The position numbers and the translations under genes were made by a program. A stretch of DNA of 64,000 nt, from assembly GCF_027887165.1 (NCBI RefSeq), contig NC_077235.1, positions 7,877,378 through 7,941,377 of the forward strand, given 5' to 3'. Origin of the DNA: Monodelphis domestica (Eukaryota > Chordata > Mammalia > Didelphimorphia > Didelphidae). A model generated the notes under the pieces. That model was not told where the DNA came from and did no database searches. It saw nothing but the letters and a program-made list of their open reading frames with translations. Of the stretch, positions 56,901 through 63,416 are shown one piece after another; position 1 is the first letter of the stretch, and the number at the start of each line of letters is the position of its first letter.

Positions 56901-58003
56901 GAGAAACACTTGGGTCCCTGGTTCATTTCAGGCTGGGGGGGGAAGGGGTTGGATAAGCGGTTTACTTATGGTCATGATGCCAATGCATTAACTTATAAGG
57001 TGGCACGATTTAAATTAGCTCAATTAGCCACTAGTCAAGGAACACTGATTAAGTGCCTACTATGCACCAAGCACTGGGGATACAAAGATATGCAAAGGAC
57101 AGTCTCAAGGTCTGAGCGGGACACACCATGCAAAAGTTATGTACAACTGAGTCCTAAACAGGGCAGTTTCGGGGTAGTCTCAGAGGGGAGACATAAAATG
57201 AACAGAATGAGAGCAGCCTCATGCCCGAATGTGCATGGACAAACTCTCCATGCGGGCATAGGTCATCTACTTGTGTCCTATGCTATCCACTGAGCTATCT
57301 AACTACCAGACTTTGGAACTGTCTTGCTCCCTTTGGCCCCTTGCCAAAGTAGAAAAGGATGATGCTTGGTTGGGTTGGACTTTCGAGTTTTGAGCAGATG
57401 CCCCAGAAATACACTTACCTCTACGGTTGGGCCTGGCCCAGAGAGATCTCTGGGAATTTGAGGTTGGTGTGTGAGATGAAGAGCTGTTGGCTCCAGAACA
57501 TTCTTTTCCTCATCGTCCCTTGGCGCCAGGCACTGGAACATTATTCTGGCTTATGAAATAATTTACATAATCAGATTTTCTACTTCAGCTAACATAATTT
57601 CATTAACAGTAATTAAATTAAAACATAATTTCATTCTCAGTGGAATATGCATTATCAATAATAAGGATAATCATTTTTCATGCAGAAAATAAGATTTTTG
57701 CCCAACCATTTGTGAATTTGTACATTCTGTTCTCGTCTTTGTTTAGCAAGGATCAACTTAAATCTTTTTTTTCTAATGAAAATGTCACCTACCATCTGAT
57801 CATACTAGACTGTAACACTTAAGTGCTCAGTCCAAACTTTTTTCCCCACCTTTCAGCGATTCCTAAGTTGCTGTAGACCAGCTTCCAACTGGGGCCCATA
57901 CCTGGAGCGGCATCGTGGTGAGAGATACAGTGGCATGGTTGATCCCAAAAAGGAGCACGACCACGAAATCCCAACCGTCAGTGGCAACACAAAACCTGAA
58001 TGA
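29619..58003 (+). CDS. SLC6A14: SLC6A14, Na+/Cl--dependent neutral and cationic amino acid transporter (ATB0,+), 14 coding exons
   Basis: Joining 29619-29666, 30607-30772, 36100-36231, 37969-38130, 39062-39200, 41521-41653, 43624-43764, 46234-46462, 49990-50115, 51916-52034, 52803-52902, 53183-53292, 56721-56888 and 57857-58003 gives 1920 nt, a 639-residue protein. Every intron is GT-AG and every phase matches. The product aligns end to end with human SLC6A14 as I recall it (642 residues); the whole length difference is three residues missing from the large extracellular loop. It is a 12-TM LeuT-fold plasma membrane carrier that uses Na+ and Cl- gradients to import neutral and cationic amino acids, in eutherians mainly at apical epithelial membranes. 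Visible SLC6 hallmarks are the TM1 motif [14 protein letters not shown] (residues 51-64), probable Cl- ligands Tyr78, Gln315, Ser319, Asn351 and Ser355 by SERT alignment, and the TM8 Na+-site pair Asp419-Ser420. No disabling change was seen, so the gene looks intact. Confidence 0.97.
30607..30772 (+). CDS. SLC6A14: SLC6A14 coding exon 2 (N-terminal tail and TM1)
   Basis: Encodes residues 17-71, including the signature [20 protein letters not shown] and the unwound TM1 that lines the substrate and Na+ sites. Arg61 is the likely extracellular gate arginine. The acceptor is cccttag|AAA. The exon ends one base into a glycine codon at the unusually weak donor GAG|gtattt. Confidence 0.95.
30971..31007 (+). 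repeat. SLC6A14: GGTGTAGTGT/GGTGTGGTGT minisatellite in intron 2
   Basis: Two ggtgtagtgt units followed by ggtgtggtgt units, about 200 bp after exon 2. Confidence 0.9.
31355..31440 (-). mobile_element. SLC6A14: MIR fragment in intron 2
   Basis: Antisense: gaaaccgaggcccagagagg then gagaccacacagatggtaaa. Confidence 0.55.
31441..33109. other. SLC6A14: Repeat-poor part of SLC6A14 intron 2
   Basis: About 1.7 kb without a recognised repeat. The part near 31610-31780 is AT-richer and looks unique. Confidence 0.35.
33110..33550 (-). mobile_element. Old L1 fragment, antisense
   Basis: Positions 33176-33192 (tgtttagccattcccta) and 33494-33513 (tttgccaatctgatgggtgt) match, in order and in reverse complement, the L1 ORF2 region seen in the better copy at 17600-17960. 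The intervening part is heavily diverged. It lies in SLC6A14 intron 2. Confidence 0.5.
33670..34628 (+). repeat. SLC6A14: Pyrimidine-rich (TCTCTG)n-like simple-sequence block, ~950 bp, in intron 2
   Basis: Almost every base is C or T with regular G, built from tctctgtctctg and tccctctctgtc variants. It gives long open frames on both strands that are pure repeat translations. It contains the 187-bp tandem pair at 34054-34427. Confidence 0.95.
34054..34427 (+). repeat. SLC6A14: Two tandem 187-bp units inside the pyrimidine block
   Basis: Units 34054-34240 and 34241-34427 are nearly identical; the one clear difference I found is tatctctacc versus tatgtctacc. Confidence 0.85.
34720..34930 (+). 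mobile_element. SLC6A14: MIR (34720-34840) and L2 3' end (34840-34930) in intron 2
   Basis: The MIR shows gacctggagtcaagaagtcc. The L2 shows tcagtcaataagcatttctt then gtgccaggccctgcactaag. Confidence 0.55.
36100..36231 (+). CDS. SLC6A14: SLC6A14 coding exon 3 (TM2)
   Basis: Encodes [20 protein letters not shown] and the following [17 protein letters not shown] loop. Tyr78 in the PYAIM motif matches the TM2 chloride-site tyrosine of SERT. The acceptor is ttgaaag|GT and the donor is CAAG|gtaggt. Confidence 0.96.
36502..36534 (+). repeat. SLC6A14: (TA)n-rich microsatellite in intron 3
   Basis: Interrupted ta repeat, tatatatatctatatatata and following. Confidence 0.85.
37718..37880 (-). mobile_element. 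tRNA-derived marsupial SINE, antisense, 5'-truncated, with target-site duplications
   Basis: The SINE body at 37734-37862 (T-run, then cataccttctgtcttagaat, to gacttgcccagggtcaca) is flanked by aatcccaaaggagatt at 37718 and aatcacaaaggagatt at 37864. These are 16-bp direct repeats with one mismatch, the footprint of L1-type insertion. It lies in SLC6A14 intron 3. Confidence 0.8.
37969..38130 (+). CDS. SLC6A14: SLC6A14 coding exon 4 (TM3 and start of extracellular loop 2)
   Basis: Encodes [20 protein letters not shown] and the start of loop 2. Cys156 and Cys164 are spaced like the conserved SLC6 loop disulphide. Asn163-Cys-Ser is a possible glycosylation site. The exon ends in phase 1 at ATAG|gtaaag. 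Confidence 0.95.
38965..38997 (+). repeat. SLC6A14: (AC)n microsatellite in intron 4
   Basis: About 16 uninterrupted ac units, 64 bp before exon 5. Confidence 0.97.
39062..39200 (+). CDS. SLC6A14: SLC6A14 coding exon 5 (glycosylated extracellular loop 2)
   Basis: Encodes residues 171-215, with N-glycosylation sequons at Asn174, Asn186, Asn194 and Asn199. It is three residues shorter than the recalled human exon just after the NVST segment. A strong T-run and cttcag acceptor precedes it, and the donor is gtaagt. Confidence 0.94.
39325..39531 (+). mobile_element. tRNA-derived marsupial SINE
   Basis: Runs from ctggggggcatctgggtagt to ggttttaaac in SLC6A14 intron 5, 125 bp after exon 5. Diverged but near full length. 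Confidence 0.75.
40315..40495 (+). mobile_element. SLC6A14: MIR in intron 5
   Basis: Contains ccccgggttcaaatccccac and gggtgactttgggcaagtaa. Confidence 0.6.
40500..40835 (-). mobile_element. SLC6A14: CR1/L3 LINE fragment, antisense, in intron 5
   Basis: The order aggaggttcttccttatagc, cagatacttggggccctccg, agtcttcttttccccagact matches the reverse complement of the CR1/L3 3' region. The sense version of the same region is seen at 12590-12915. Confidence 0.5.
41165..41450 (-). mobile_element. SLC6A14: MIR, full length, in intron 5
   Basis: Antisense from gctaagtgctttacaatcat through ctccattttacagatgagga to gaggccacatttgaacgcag. It ends about 70 bases before exon 6. Confidence 0.7.
41521..41653 (+). 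CDS. SLC6A14: SLC6A14 coding exon 6 (TM4)
   Basis: Encodes [20 protein letters not shown] and the TM4 core [20 protein letters not shown]. The acceptor is gcattttcag and the phase-0 donor is AAG|gtgatt. Reading past the donor stays open for eight codons, which is coincidental. Confidence 0.95.
41690..41820 (+). mobile_element. SLC6A14: L2 3' region in intron 6
   Basis: Contains tacaccagggactgtaacgt and tcaaggagcttccaccctaa. Confidence 0.5.
43080..44020. mobile_element. SLC6A14: MIR copies flanking exon 7: antisense 43080-43255, sense 43830-44020
   Basis: The first ends tctatccactataccacact. The second has ctgagcctcagtttcctcat and agtcccttccacctctaaat. Exon 7 lies between them. Confidence 0.6.
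43624..43764 (+). CDS. SLC6A14: SLC6A14 coding exon 7 (TM5 and extracellular loop 3)
   Basis: Encodes 47 residues starting [20 protein letters not shown], which is TM5, then the loop [18 protein letters not shown] further sequon lies at Asn299-Phe-Thr. It is phase 0 at both ends, with donor GAG|gtaaga. Confidence 0.95.
44308..44553 (-). mobile_element. MAR1-type CORE-SINE
   Basis: Antisense full-length copy in SLC6A14 intron 7, from gctgttgttgttcagtcacg to tatcaccgacctgccc. Confidence 0.82.
44690..45042 (+). mobile_element. SLC6A14: MIR (44690-44840) and CORE-SINE head (44935-45042) in intron 7
   Basis: The first has tcctctgtaaaatggcgagg and cctcagggggttgttaggag. The second has acctggagtcagaaagacct and joins directly to the MAR1 at 45043. 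Confidence 0.55.
45043..45287 (+). mobile_element. MAR1-type CORE-SINE
   Basis: Sense full-length copy in intron 7, from acacgggtggcccagtggat through caaggaaatggcaaaccact to gaatcagacacaaatg. Confidence 0.8.
45380..45562 (-). mobile_element. SLC6A14: MIR in intron 7
   Basis: Antisense: aactcatcagataaggtagg, gacgcgg-like loop replaced by actcaggactcgaacccagc. Confidence 0.5.
46234..46462 (+). CDS. SLC6A14: SLC6A14 coding exon 8 (TM6 and TM7)
   Basis: The largest exon, 76 codons plus one base. It carries the unwound TM6 ([20 protein letters not shown]) with Gln315 and Ser319, and TM7 with Asn351 and Ser355. All four have the same spacing as the SERT chloride-site residues. The donor is TCAG|gtatga. 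Confidence 0.96.
46463..48489. other. SLC6A14: Repeat-poor part of SLC6A14 intron 8
   Basis: About 2 kb with no recognised SINE, LINE or long open frame, in a gene whose other long introns carry many repeats. Confidence 0.4.
48490..48900. mobile_element. SLC6A14: MIR copies in intron 8: sense 48490-48625, antisense 48690-48900
   Basis: The first has cagctcagtttcatcacctg. The second has gctaagtgacttgtcaaaga and tacagctaaataacttg. Confidence 0.5.
49005..49262 (+). mobile_element. SLC6A14: L2 3' region in intron 8
   Basis: Reads taagtgcccgctgtctgcag, tacagtccttgtcctggagg, then tgggggagacaacaaggaaa, the usual L2 3' order, and continues to the gcttcatgttgg segment. It contains arm 1 of the exact inverted repeat. 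Confidence 0.55.
49075..49134 (+). repeat. SLC6A14: Inverted repeat, arm 1 (60 bp)
   Basis: Base-for-base reverse complement of 49714-49773 over 60 positions. This arm is embedded in a continuous L2 copy, so it is the likely source. Confidence 0.95.
49714..49773 (-). repeat. SLC6A14: Inverted repeat, arm 2 (60 bp)
   Basis: Exact reverse complement of arm 1, 579 bp away and 216 bp before exon 9. Its flanks show no L2 similarity and no homology to the flanks of arm 1, so it looks like a copied-in segment. Confidence 0.95.
49990..50115 (+). CDS. SLC6A14: SLC6A14 coding exon 9 (TM8)
   Basis: Encodes [17 protein letters not shown] and TM8. [11 protein letters not shown] contains Asp419 and Ser420, expected Na2-site residues. 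Human has GGPFWS where this copy has VAPFWS, a local substitution in the loop before TM8. The donor is ATAG|gtaagt. Confidence 0.95.
50170..50470 (+). mobile_element. SLC6A14: L2 ORF2 C-terminal-like fragment in intron 9
   Basis: The order cctattgctccccactaggc, caaaacccttcaatgccttt, gattccctggtctgtttttt resembles the L2 region after the reverse transcriptase. It is diverged and not coding. Confidence 0.35.
50505..50610 (+). repeat. SLC6A14: (AAGG)n-type purine microsatellite in intron 9
   Basis: Mixed gagg, aagg and caggcagg units with one pure aagg run at about 50570-50592. Confidence 0.95.
51050..51190 (+). mobile_element. SLC6A14: L2 3' end in intron 9
   Basis: Contains gagtgcaagctcattgagga and caggaatcctgtcttctaag, the classic L2 terminus. 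Confidence 0.55.
51916..52034 (+). CDS. SLC6A14: SLC6A14 coding exon 10 (TM9)
   Basis: Encodes residues 427-465: the amphipathic [15 protein letters not shown] segment and TM9 ([19 protein letters not shown]). The acceptor is cctctacag and the donor is CAG|gtagaa. Confidence 0.95.
52180..52378 (+). mobile_element. SLC6A14: MIR in intron 10
   Basis: Contains gcctgggttcaaatcaaagc, ttcttcatctgtcaaaaaag and ccttccaacttaagatctat. Confidence 0.65.
52383..52497 (-). mobile_element. MAR1-type CORE-SINE, only the Bov-B-like tail
   Basis: Antisense fragment in intron 10 with gttgtcgagtcaagtctgac and ggtttaccatttccttctcc; the CORE and head are missing. Confidence 0.7.
52803..52902 (+). CDS. SLC6A14: SLC6A14 coding exon 11 (TM10)
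   Basis: Encodes [20 protein letters not shown] and the following [13 protein letters not shown], with the TM10 aspartate of the SLC6 extracellular gate region. It ends in phase 1 at TATG|gtaagc. Confidence 0.95.
53183..53292 (+). CDS. SLC6A14: SLC6A14 coding exon 12 (TM11)
   Basis: Encodes [20 protein letters not shown] and [17 protein letters not shown], nearly identical to human. Intron 11 before it is only 280 bp. The donor is ATA|gtaagt. Confidence 0.95.
53565..54600 (+). mobile_element. SLC6A14: Cluster of old repeats in intron 12: L2 53565-53695, MIR 53725-53895, 53890-53985 and 54370-54600
   Basis: The L2 shows cacatagtccttgtggcgaa. The MIRs show gtcctcctctgtaaaatgaa, gccctcagtttcttcttctg and ctcatagggtggctgcgaag respectively. 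Confidence 0.5.
54908..55167 (-). mobile_element. MAR1-type CORE-SINE
   Basis: Antisense full-length copy in intron 12, from gctgttgttcaggcactggg to ctggccacccagctgttct. Confidence 0.82.
55859..56080 (+). mobile_element. tRNA-derived marsupial SINE, full length, with probable target-site duplication
   Basis: The body at 55875-56063 runs from gggggcagctggatggctca to ttctaagatggaaggtaaaa and an A tail. It is the most complete member in the window. The flanks aaagagttttcttttt and aaagacttttccttttt look like a diverged target duplication. It lies in SLC6A14 intron 12. Confidence 0.8.
56721..56888 (+). CDS. SLC6A14: SLC6A14 coding exon 13 (TM12)
   Basis: Encodes [20 protein letters not shown], the conserved [15 protein letters not shown] turn and TM12, ending in [11 protein letters not shown]. 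It is 56 whole codons in phase 0, with acceptor ccctaacag and donor CAG|gtgagt. Confidence 0.95.
57010..57100 (+). mobile_element. SLC6A14: L2 3' fragment in intron 13
   Basis: Contains gattaagtgcctactatgca then ccaagcactggggatacaaa. Confidence 0.65.
57857..58003 (+). CDS. SLC6A14: SLC6A14 coding exon 14 (cytoplasmic C-terminus and stop)
   Basis: Encodes [20 protein letters not shown] through [10 protein letters not shown] and a TGA stop at 58001-58003. The human tail ends PTVSGSRKPE, so the end of the protein is intact. Within this tail the changes from human are scattered single residues. Confidence 0.95.
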   Translation, partial: RFLSCCRPASNWGPYLERHRGERYSGMVDPKKEHDHEIPTVSGNTKPE

Positions 58004-58460
58004 GATCAGTTTGGAACATAGATTTAATGTGATTCTTTTAGAACAGAGAGAGTAGAGAAAGTGAAAAGCCATGTTATTTATTTGTATGCTCATCGAGTAA
58101 AAAGATGTATATACTATATGTATAACTTAGTTATGACATTTTCTTGCCATGTAAGCAGGAGTTTAACATAATGGAGCGAATCTGCACGGATTTAGCATCT
58201 TTGTCTGAATTTCCATCAGGTCATTGTTCTGTATCTGTCTCATCTCAGGCGCACACCCGTCTGTGTTGCACAATGATGTGTTTTTTTTTGTAATAAATTA
58301 TTCTTGTAATGTTTTTACTAATAATGGAAGTTTATTTTTGATTCAGTTCTCTAATAAGCAAAAGGATATTGAAATGTTTTTGAATCATCTGTTTATATTT
58401 TCTTAATGAAGTCTGTGATTTTGAATAAAGCGAGAAAATAAAGAGCTAAGATATTAAAGG
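58004..58460 (+). other. SLC6A14: SLC6A14 3' UTR (minimum extent) with poly(A) signals
   Basis: This AT-rich sequence after the stop carries AATAAA at 58292-58297, 58424-58429 and 58437-58442. The close pair suggests an end near 58455-58465. The human transcript, as I recall it, has a 3' UTR of over 2 kb, so use of a more distal signal such as AATAAA at 59788-59793 cannot be excluded. Confidence 0.6.
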
Positions 58461-60139
58461 CATGATAGAAACAAGCATCTCTTGAAAATGATATACACTG
58501 AAGGAGAACATTATATGAGATGATGTAAATTGGTGCTATAGAAAATATGCAAATGTCAGATAATACTTTCAAGTATTGGCTATTTCTCAGATGTTCATTG
58601 TCAAATTGATAACGTGATTGCTATTTTATGAGAGGGGGAGGGACAGAAAGGAGGATCCTTTATGTAGTAGATGATGGATCAACAGGATCCACAATACCAG
58701 ATTTCTTTGATCTCCTTTAATTCTGTCACCTTTCCACATAAGGAGTGGCATATACACAATCACAGAGATACACTGATTTTTACTTGTTATGTGTGGTATG
58801 GCGGTGGGGGGAACGGAACTGGAACCGAACTGGATTCCTTACTATGTTTTAAGCATATTGAGGGGAATGCTCTCCGAAAATGGTCCCATTTCGTAGAGCA
58901 AATCTAACAGCTAGTGGTCCTAAAACAATCACATATGTTGACAGGTTCGCTTGTACTCATTCTGTCCTGATTCAAATCCGTTTCCACTCTATACTTCACA
59001 AACCAAGGTACTATTAAGCATGGGCCCTCTTAAAAGGGTCTTCAGGAATCCAGGATCCTGGGACTCAAAGTTGATATCGTCGTGAAGTCCTGATCTCTTG
59101 ACCTGATCATCGGGGCCTGGAGAAAGTAATGAAGATGTCAAATTAGGACAAACAGGCTTATATAGCATTTATAACTCCTTGGATTAAATGTGTATTAAGA
59201 GGTGCGGTCTGCTGACACAAGCCCTGTTTGAGTTGCATCGTAAGTCACTTCGAAGGCAACCTTTTCCCAATTTAGTTAGAAAACATTTTGCAGTTCGAAA
59301 TATTCTACAAGACATCTTGATATGTTACCCTATAAAAGCACCATCAAACTGACAAATACTGGCCTAGGGAAGGGTTTGGCATCTTGTAATAGCCCTGGGA
59401 TAAAGAAGAGGGAGGGGAGGGAAAGGCTGGGACAATGAGATATTTTCTACTGGAAAAAGACTCCGTACATTTTTCATAGATCCCCAAATCTGCATTTAAA
59501 TTCTTGAGGAGGATGCATGTTGCTAAAGTCAGTTTTTCAGAGGTCAACACTTGACATCATACAGTAAGAACCCCAAGAAACAGTTTGGGAAAGAACGTTC
59601 TCAATTATAGACAGTGAGCACACTTTACTACTCTGAAATTGTTAGTTCTTGCTGGGCAACTGTTCTAAATGCTGTCCCATTAGAAGAAAATGTGAGCAAA
59701 ATTCTCGAGATAGAAGAGATTTCAAATTCCTCTTATTCTCATTCATCTTTTCTCTGATTACAATTTGGTGGGTGTGGGAAGCGGTGTAATAAATGGTGGA
59801 CTATGCCAATGAACTTTCTCTTACTATACTGGACATATCATTTCACAACTCCTTCCATCGACTCCAATCACAATCCCACATTTTACCAATTGCTGTGGCC
59901 AAAAAACTCATCACCTCGTGGTGTTCTAGTGAGAAGTTTCTCTAGACTTGGCTAGGGCATTAGGGAAGAGGTCTGTCTATTGTGCCAGGCCTGGATTTGG
60001 AATATTTCTACCCTGGGTGAGGCCTTGAATTCTTGAATTCCTCAAGTAAAGTCTTTAAGAAAGGCCTCTCGGGGCAATTGCTAACAGGCAAAATTAGCAT
60101 TTGGTGGATTTTTAAAAGTTGGCCCAGTTGTTATCGCAG
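58461..60139. other. Sequence downstream of SLC6A14
   Basis: AT-rich and free of recognised repeats. It may include a longer 3' UTR ending at a distal AATAAA (59788-59793). Confidence 0.35.
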
Positions 60140-60600
60140 AGCCACTGTGATGTGGTGGACAAGAATATCAGCTTCAAGTCAGGAGACTTGGGTTCAAATC
60201 TGAGCTGACTTGGTGGCCAGGAATGGGCACAAGCCAGCCCTTTCCCCTTATGTATAAAATGAGACTAATATTTGTACTGCTTATCTTTGTGGGGGCTATG
60301 AGAAAAGTACCTCAGGAATCTGTCAGTGCTCTATGTGTTCTCATCTAATATTAAAACAAACTCCCTGGGATTCAGTCCTCATCTGACTAGTATAATTCTT
60401 CTGTGACCCATATTACTCTTGACTAGGTTGTGCTGTGACCATCATCTCTTCTTACCCTCCCTTCCCTGCCCACCATTCCCGTATCTGGTTTCATTAAAAC
60501 GTGAAGTCCTCAAAGGGACTGTCTCCCTGGCTTTGTATCCCCTGTGCCTAGTCCAGGGCCTGCCTTCCAGGAAGTACCCAATAAAGGCCTTGAATGCTAC
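60140..60600 (+). mobile_element. MIR (60140-60340) and L2 3' end (60480-60600)
   Basis: The MIR has gacttgggttcaaatctgag. The L2 has aagtcctcaaagggactgtc and ends gtacccaataaaggcctt, so its AATAAA at 60580 belongs to the repeat. Confidence 0.55.
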
Positions 60601-61044
60601 TGAGATGGGACAATCCCATATGGGATAACGAGCACGTGTTCCTCAGGCACGCCTTCCCACTCCTGCTAAGGGAATCTCTCATTCATTCACGTGTGGGAAA
60701 GGGAACAGCTGCGTACCACTAGAGTCAAATCCCAATCCTGATAGACAATTATGGATCATCTCCTTTAATGGCTTCCTTTCTAACTACAGCGACAGTCCAT
60801 TAGCAATGTGGAGTCAATTAATTGGTTAAAAAAGGATCGGGGGGAAAAAAAGAATTTAACAGCAATAACCTAAGGGTTTTAGAGATCAAGTAACTTTCCA
60901 GTTGGGAAATTTTGAACGCACTAAATTATTTTGGATTTGAAAAGATTAAAACATTTTCATTATAATAAAAAAAGGATCGACAGATGGCTACACTTACGGT
61001 TGCTGGGGTTTGAGTCACTAACCTCCAGGACGAAAGGAGTCTTT

Positions 61045-61295
61045 CACCAGAAATAATAATCACAATTATAATAGCTAGCATTTAGATATAGAATCATAAA
61101 CATCAAAGTCAGTTGATCCTTTCCACAGACCTAAAAGGAAAGTGCTATTATCCCTATTTTACAAATGAGGAAACCGAGGCAGGCAGAGGTTAAATGACTT
61201 GCCCAGGGTCACATAACCATTCAGTGTGGGAGACTGGATTTGAACTCAGGCTTTCCTGACTCCAGGTCCAGGCCTCTCTTCATCCATCCACCCAA
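61045..61295 (-). mobile_element. MIR, nearly full length
   Basis: Antisense from aataatagctagcattt-like AT-rich tail through ttttacaaatgaggaaaccg to actggatttgaactcaggct. Confidence 0.7.
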
Positions 61296-61357
61296 CCGTT
61301 TCCTATTCTATCTATAACATCAAATAAGTCATCACATGTTGAGCTGGTTCATTTGTT

Positions 61358-61363
61358 TTTATT
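61358..61363 (-). promoter_or_regulatory. Minus-strand poly(A) signal for the candidate microprotein gene
   Basis: TTTATT on the + strand reads AATAAA on the minus strand, about 210 bases beyond the candidate stop codon. It is a canonical hexamer in a T-rich context, but such hexamers are common by chance. Confidence 0.35.
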
Positions 61364-61571
61364 ATTGGCTTCCATGAATATCTAGATCTTTTTGTTGATC
61401 AATTGGGACTTGAAATACCCACTCAAGCTTGGGGAAACTAGAAAGTGGTCCAGCTCAGGAAGCTTCTAGTCTTCCACCCTAAGGTTTAGCATTTGAATTC
61501 TTCTCTAAGAAAACTGAGTGCGGGCAATCATTCGGGGTCTCTTTGGAGAAGCTCCGCACTCACAATCCATT

Positions 61572-61646
61572 TTAGACGTCCTCTGAAGTAGCCATATCGC
61601 TGTCATAGGTGTCAAACTCATCTGGTTCTAGTTCAGGGATCTTTTT
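61572..61646 (-). CDS. Candidate terminal coding exon of the same minus-strand gene
   Basis: Read on the minus strand, a strong acceptor (tttctctcctttccag) precedes 24 codons, KKIPELEPDEFDTYDSDMAT then SEDV, and a TAA stop at 61574-61572. The other two frames close within six codons. It is in phase 0, as the candidate first exon requires; direct joining would give a 55-residue protein with an acidic tail. AATAAA on the minus strand at 61363-61358 would end a 3' UTR of about 200 nt. I do not recognise this tail in any known protein, and it does not resemble the human CT83 C-terminus. Further exons between the two are possible. Confidence 0.35.
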   Translation of the reverse strand, partial: KKIPELEPDEFDTYDSDMATSEDV

Positions 61647-62095
61647 CTGGAAAGGAGAGAAAGTGTCCATCTACGCTTTAGGGAGTTTCAAAATTCCCAG
61701 CCAGAAGTGGAATGGCCGTTAAGTGCGGCCTTGCTCCCTTTGTCCCACCTCTAGCCTCTTCCAACCTTAAGGGCTAGAAAATATTTTCAATTGGCTGCTG
61801 AATGCCAGGAGCCCATCGTGAGTTCTCAAGCACCTACTCTAGATATGCCAGGTACTGTGTTCCGTACCAAGGATTCTTTATCTCAACTGGGCTAAGAAAA
61901 CAAGGCTTGGTGAGGCAGGAGAGGAACTTGAGGGCCCATTAGCTCAACAGAAACAGCCCTAGGTTCTGCTCCAGTAGCAGCTCTAGAACATATGCCAAGT
62001 ACTTTCTTTACAACCCTAGGAGCTAAGCAAGACAAATGCTGTCCCCATTTTACAGAGGAGAAAACCAAGAACTTGTTCCACAGTGAGCTTAGTAG

Positions 62096-62125
62096 CCCAC
62101 ACTCACACTCACACTCACACTCACA
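62096..62125 (+). repeat. (CACACT)n microsatellite
   Basis: Nearly five hexamer units, inside the intron of the candidate minus-strand gene. Confidence 0.9.
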
Positions 62126-62833
62126 GGCAGCAGAAGCAGGACTGCCACTCGTTTTCTGACTCACTGAACCGCTTTCGCCTCCAGGTGCTGCAGTAGCAGC
62201 AGTGAGAAGAGCATGAAGAACTACTGGGCCAAGGGAGCTGCTGCTCCTCGACATCCCCAATGGGGCCCTTCCTCCCATGGCCTCCATTGGTTGGAAAGTT
62301 TCTACAAAGCTGCCCAACGGAAGGTCATCCCACCTATGAACTCACTGAAAATAGCCCTCCTCTTTTGGAATTCCCAGGCTTGGATTCCAGGAGGTCTGCC
62401 ACAGAGGCTGCCCCCTTCCCCTTCCCCCCTCCCCCCCCCACTCACCCCTGCCCCAGGGTTTGGCCTCAGCAACCTGGAGGGCCATTCCAGGGCTAGAGGC
62501 AAGCTTAAGGCACACTCAGAGGAGGGGAAAAGAACAAGAAGACAGACACAGAGACACAAGGCCTGGGAGAAGGCCACCAGCAATGGCCTTAGGTGCTCCC
62601 TCCACATACCTGCAGCAGGTGCTACCTCTATCTTAGGCTCCCAGTGTGGAGAGGGAGAGGAGAGAAAAGGCTCAGGCTCCCTAGCTAAACAGAACTGCTC
62701 TACCTGGCCTTGGGGGGCGGGGCAGGGTGGGGGATGGAGGGGGCGGGGCTCTGGAGAGGGGCGGGCAGCAGGGGAGGGGGCGGGGCCACACTTTTTCCCT
62801 AATGGATTCTCTCTTTTCTCTTCCTCCGCTGCT

Positions 62834-62867
62834 TCCTCCTCCTCCTCCTCCTCCTCCTCCTCCTCCT
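62834..62867 (+). repeat. (TCC)n microsatellite
   Basis: About eleven tcc units between the GC boxes and the candidate minus-strand first coding exon. Confidence 0.95.
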
Positions 62868-62948
62868 TCTTCTCTTGCGCCTCTCTTTTACTGCCCTGAG
62901 TCAGTTTCTGTTTGTGTTGCTGTCCTTAGCTGTGGCCTGGGTTTCTAC

Positions 62949-63041
62949 CTTAAACCACTGCCAGCCCTTCATCCACACCACCGCACAGAAGACTGCGAAG
63001 ATGCTACCGCTCAGCAGAAGATAGGGAATCGCAAGGAGCAT
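62949..63041 (-). CDS. Candidate first coding exon of a minus-strand microprotein gene (possible CT83 counterpart)
   Basis: On the minus strand an ATG at 63041-63039 has A at -3 and an in-frame TAG four codons upstream. It opens 31 codons ending at a splice donor AAG|gtagaa. The peptide begins MLLAIPYLLLSGSIFAVFCA, continues VVWMKGWQWFK, and forms one hydrophobic membrane segment followed by basic and aromatic residues. It lies in a GC-rich region next to GC boxes and a CRE. Human CT83, recalled as convergent with and adjacent to SLC6A14, also starts with a membrane segment containing YLLLxxSI. That short match and the position are the only links. It could equally be an unrelated small gene or a chance open frame. 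Confidence 0.35.
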
Positions 63042-63120
63042 AATCGCGGCCTAGTCACAAGCACCCCTGCACAGAAGAAGAGAGGGACAGGAATGACCAG
63101 GGGGGAAAGATGGCGGGCGC

Positions 63121-63143
63121 GGGGGGGGGGGGGGGGGGGGGGG
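63121..63143 (+). repeat. Run of 23 G
   Basis: An uninterrupted G homopolymer about 80 bases upstream of the candidate minus-strand ATG. Its length is prone to sequencing error. Confidence 0.9.
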
Positions 63144-63416
63144 CAGCCGAGGGCAAGATGCCTTCGACTAGGCCCCGGGGGAACAGGAGGGGCAAGGGGC
63201 GAGGACCCGAGGGAGGGAATGGTGGAGGAAGGCTGGAGAAGAGAAATAGAGGGAAGGATAGGGAGGAAGGGCCACCAGTGGCCCTCAAAACTGACCTTTA
63301 AGGAGAGGTGAAAGGCAAGCTGTCTCTCCGCCTGGAGCCCCCCGGCAACTCCCAAGTCGGTCTGTGAGTCTGTGCCCTTGGTTACCTTCCTTACATCACA
63401 AGGCCCCACCGTCCTA

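Noticed and set aside
62162-62320. Possible internal exon of the minus-strand candidate gene with a good gtgagt donor
   Set aside because: The upstream acceptors available are in the wrong phase for the candidate first exon, so it was not joined into the model.
62727-63311. 194-codon + frame across the GC-rich region
   Set aside because: It is composed of Gly/Arg/Pro runs from the GC boxes, TCC repeat and G homopolymer; composition explains its openness.
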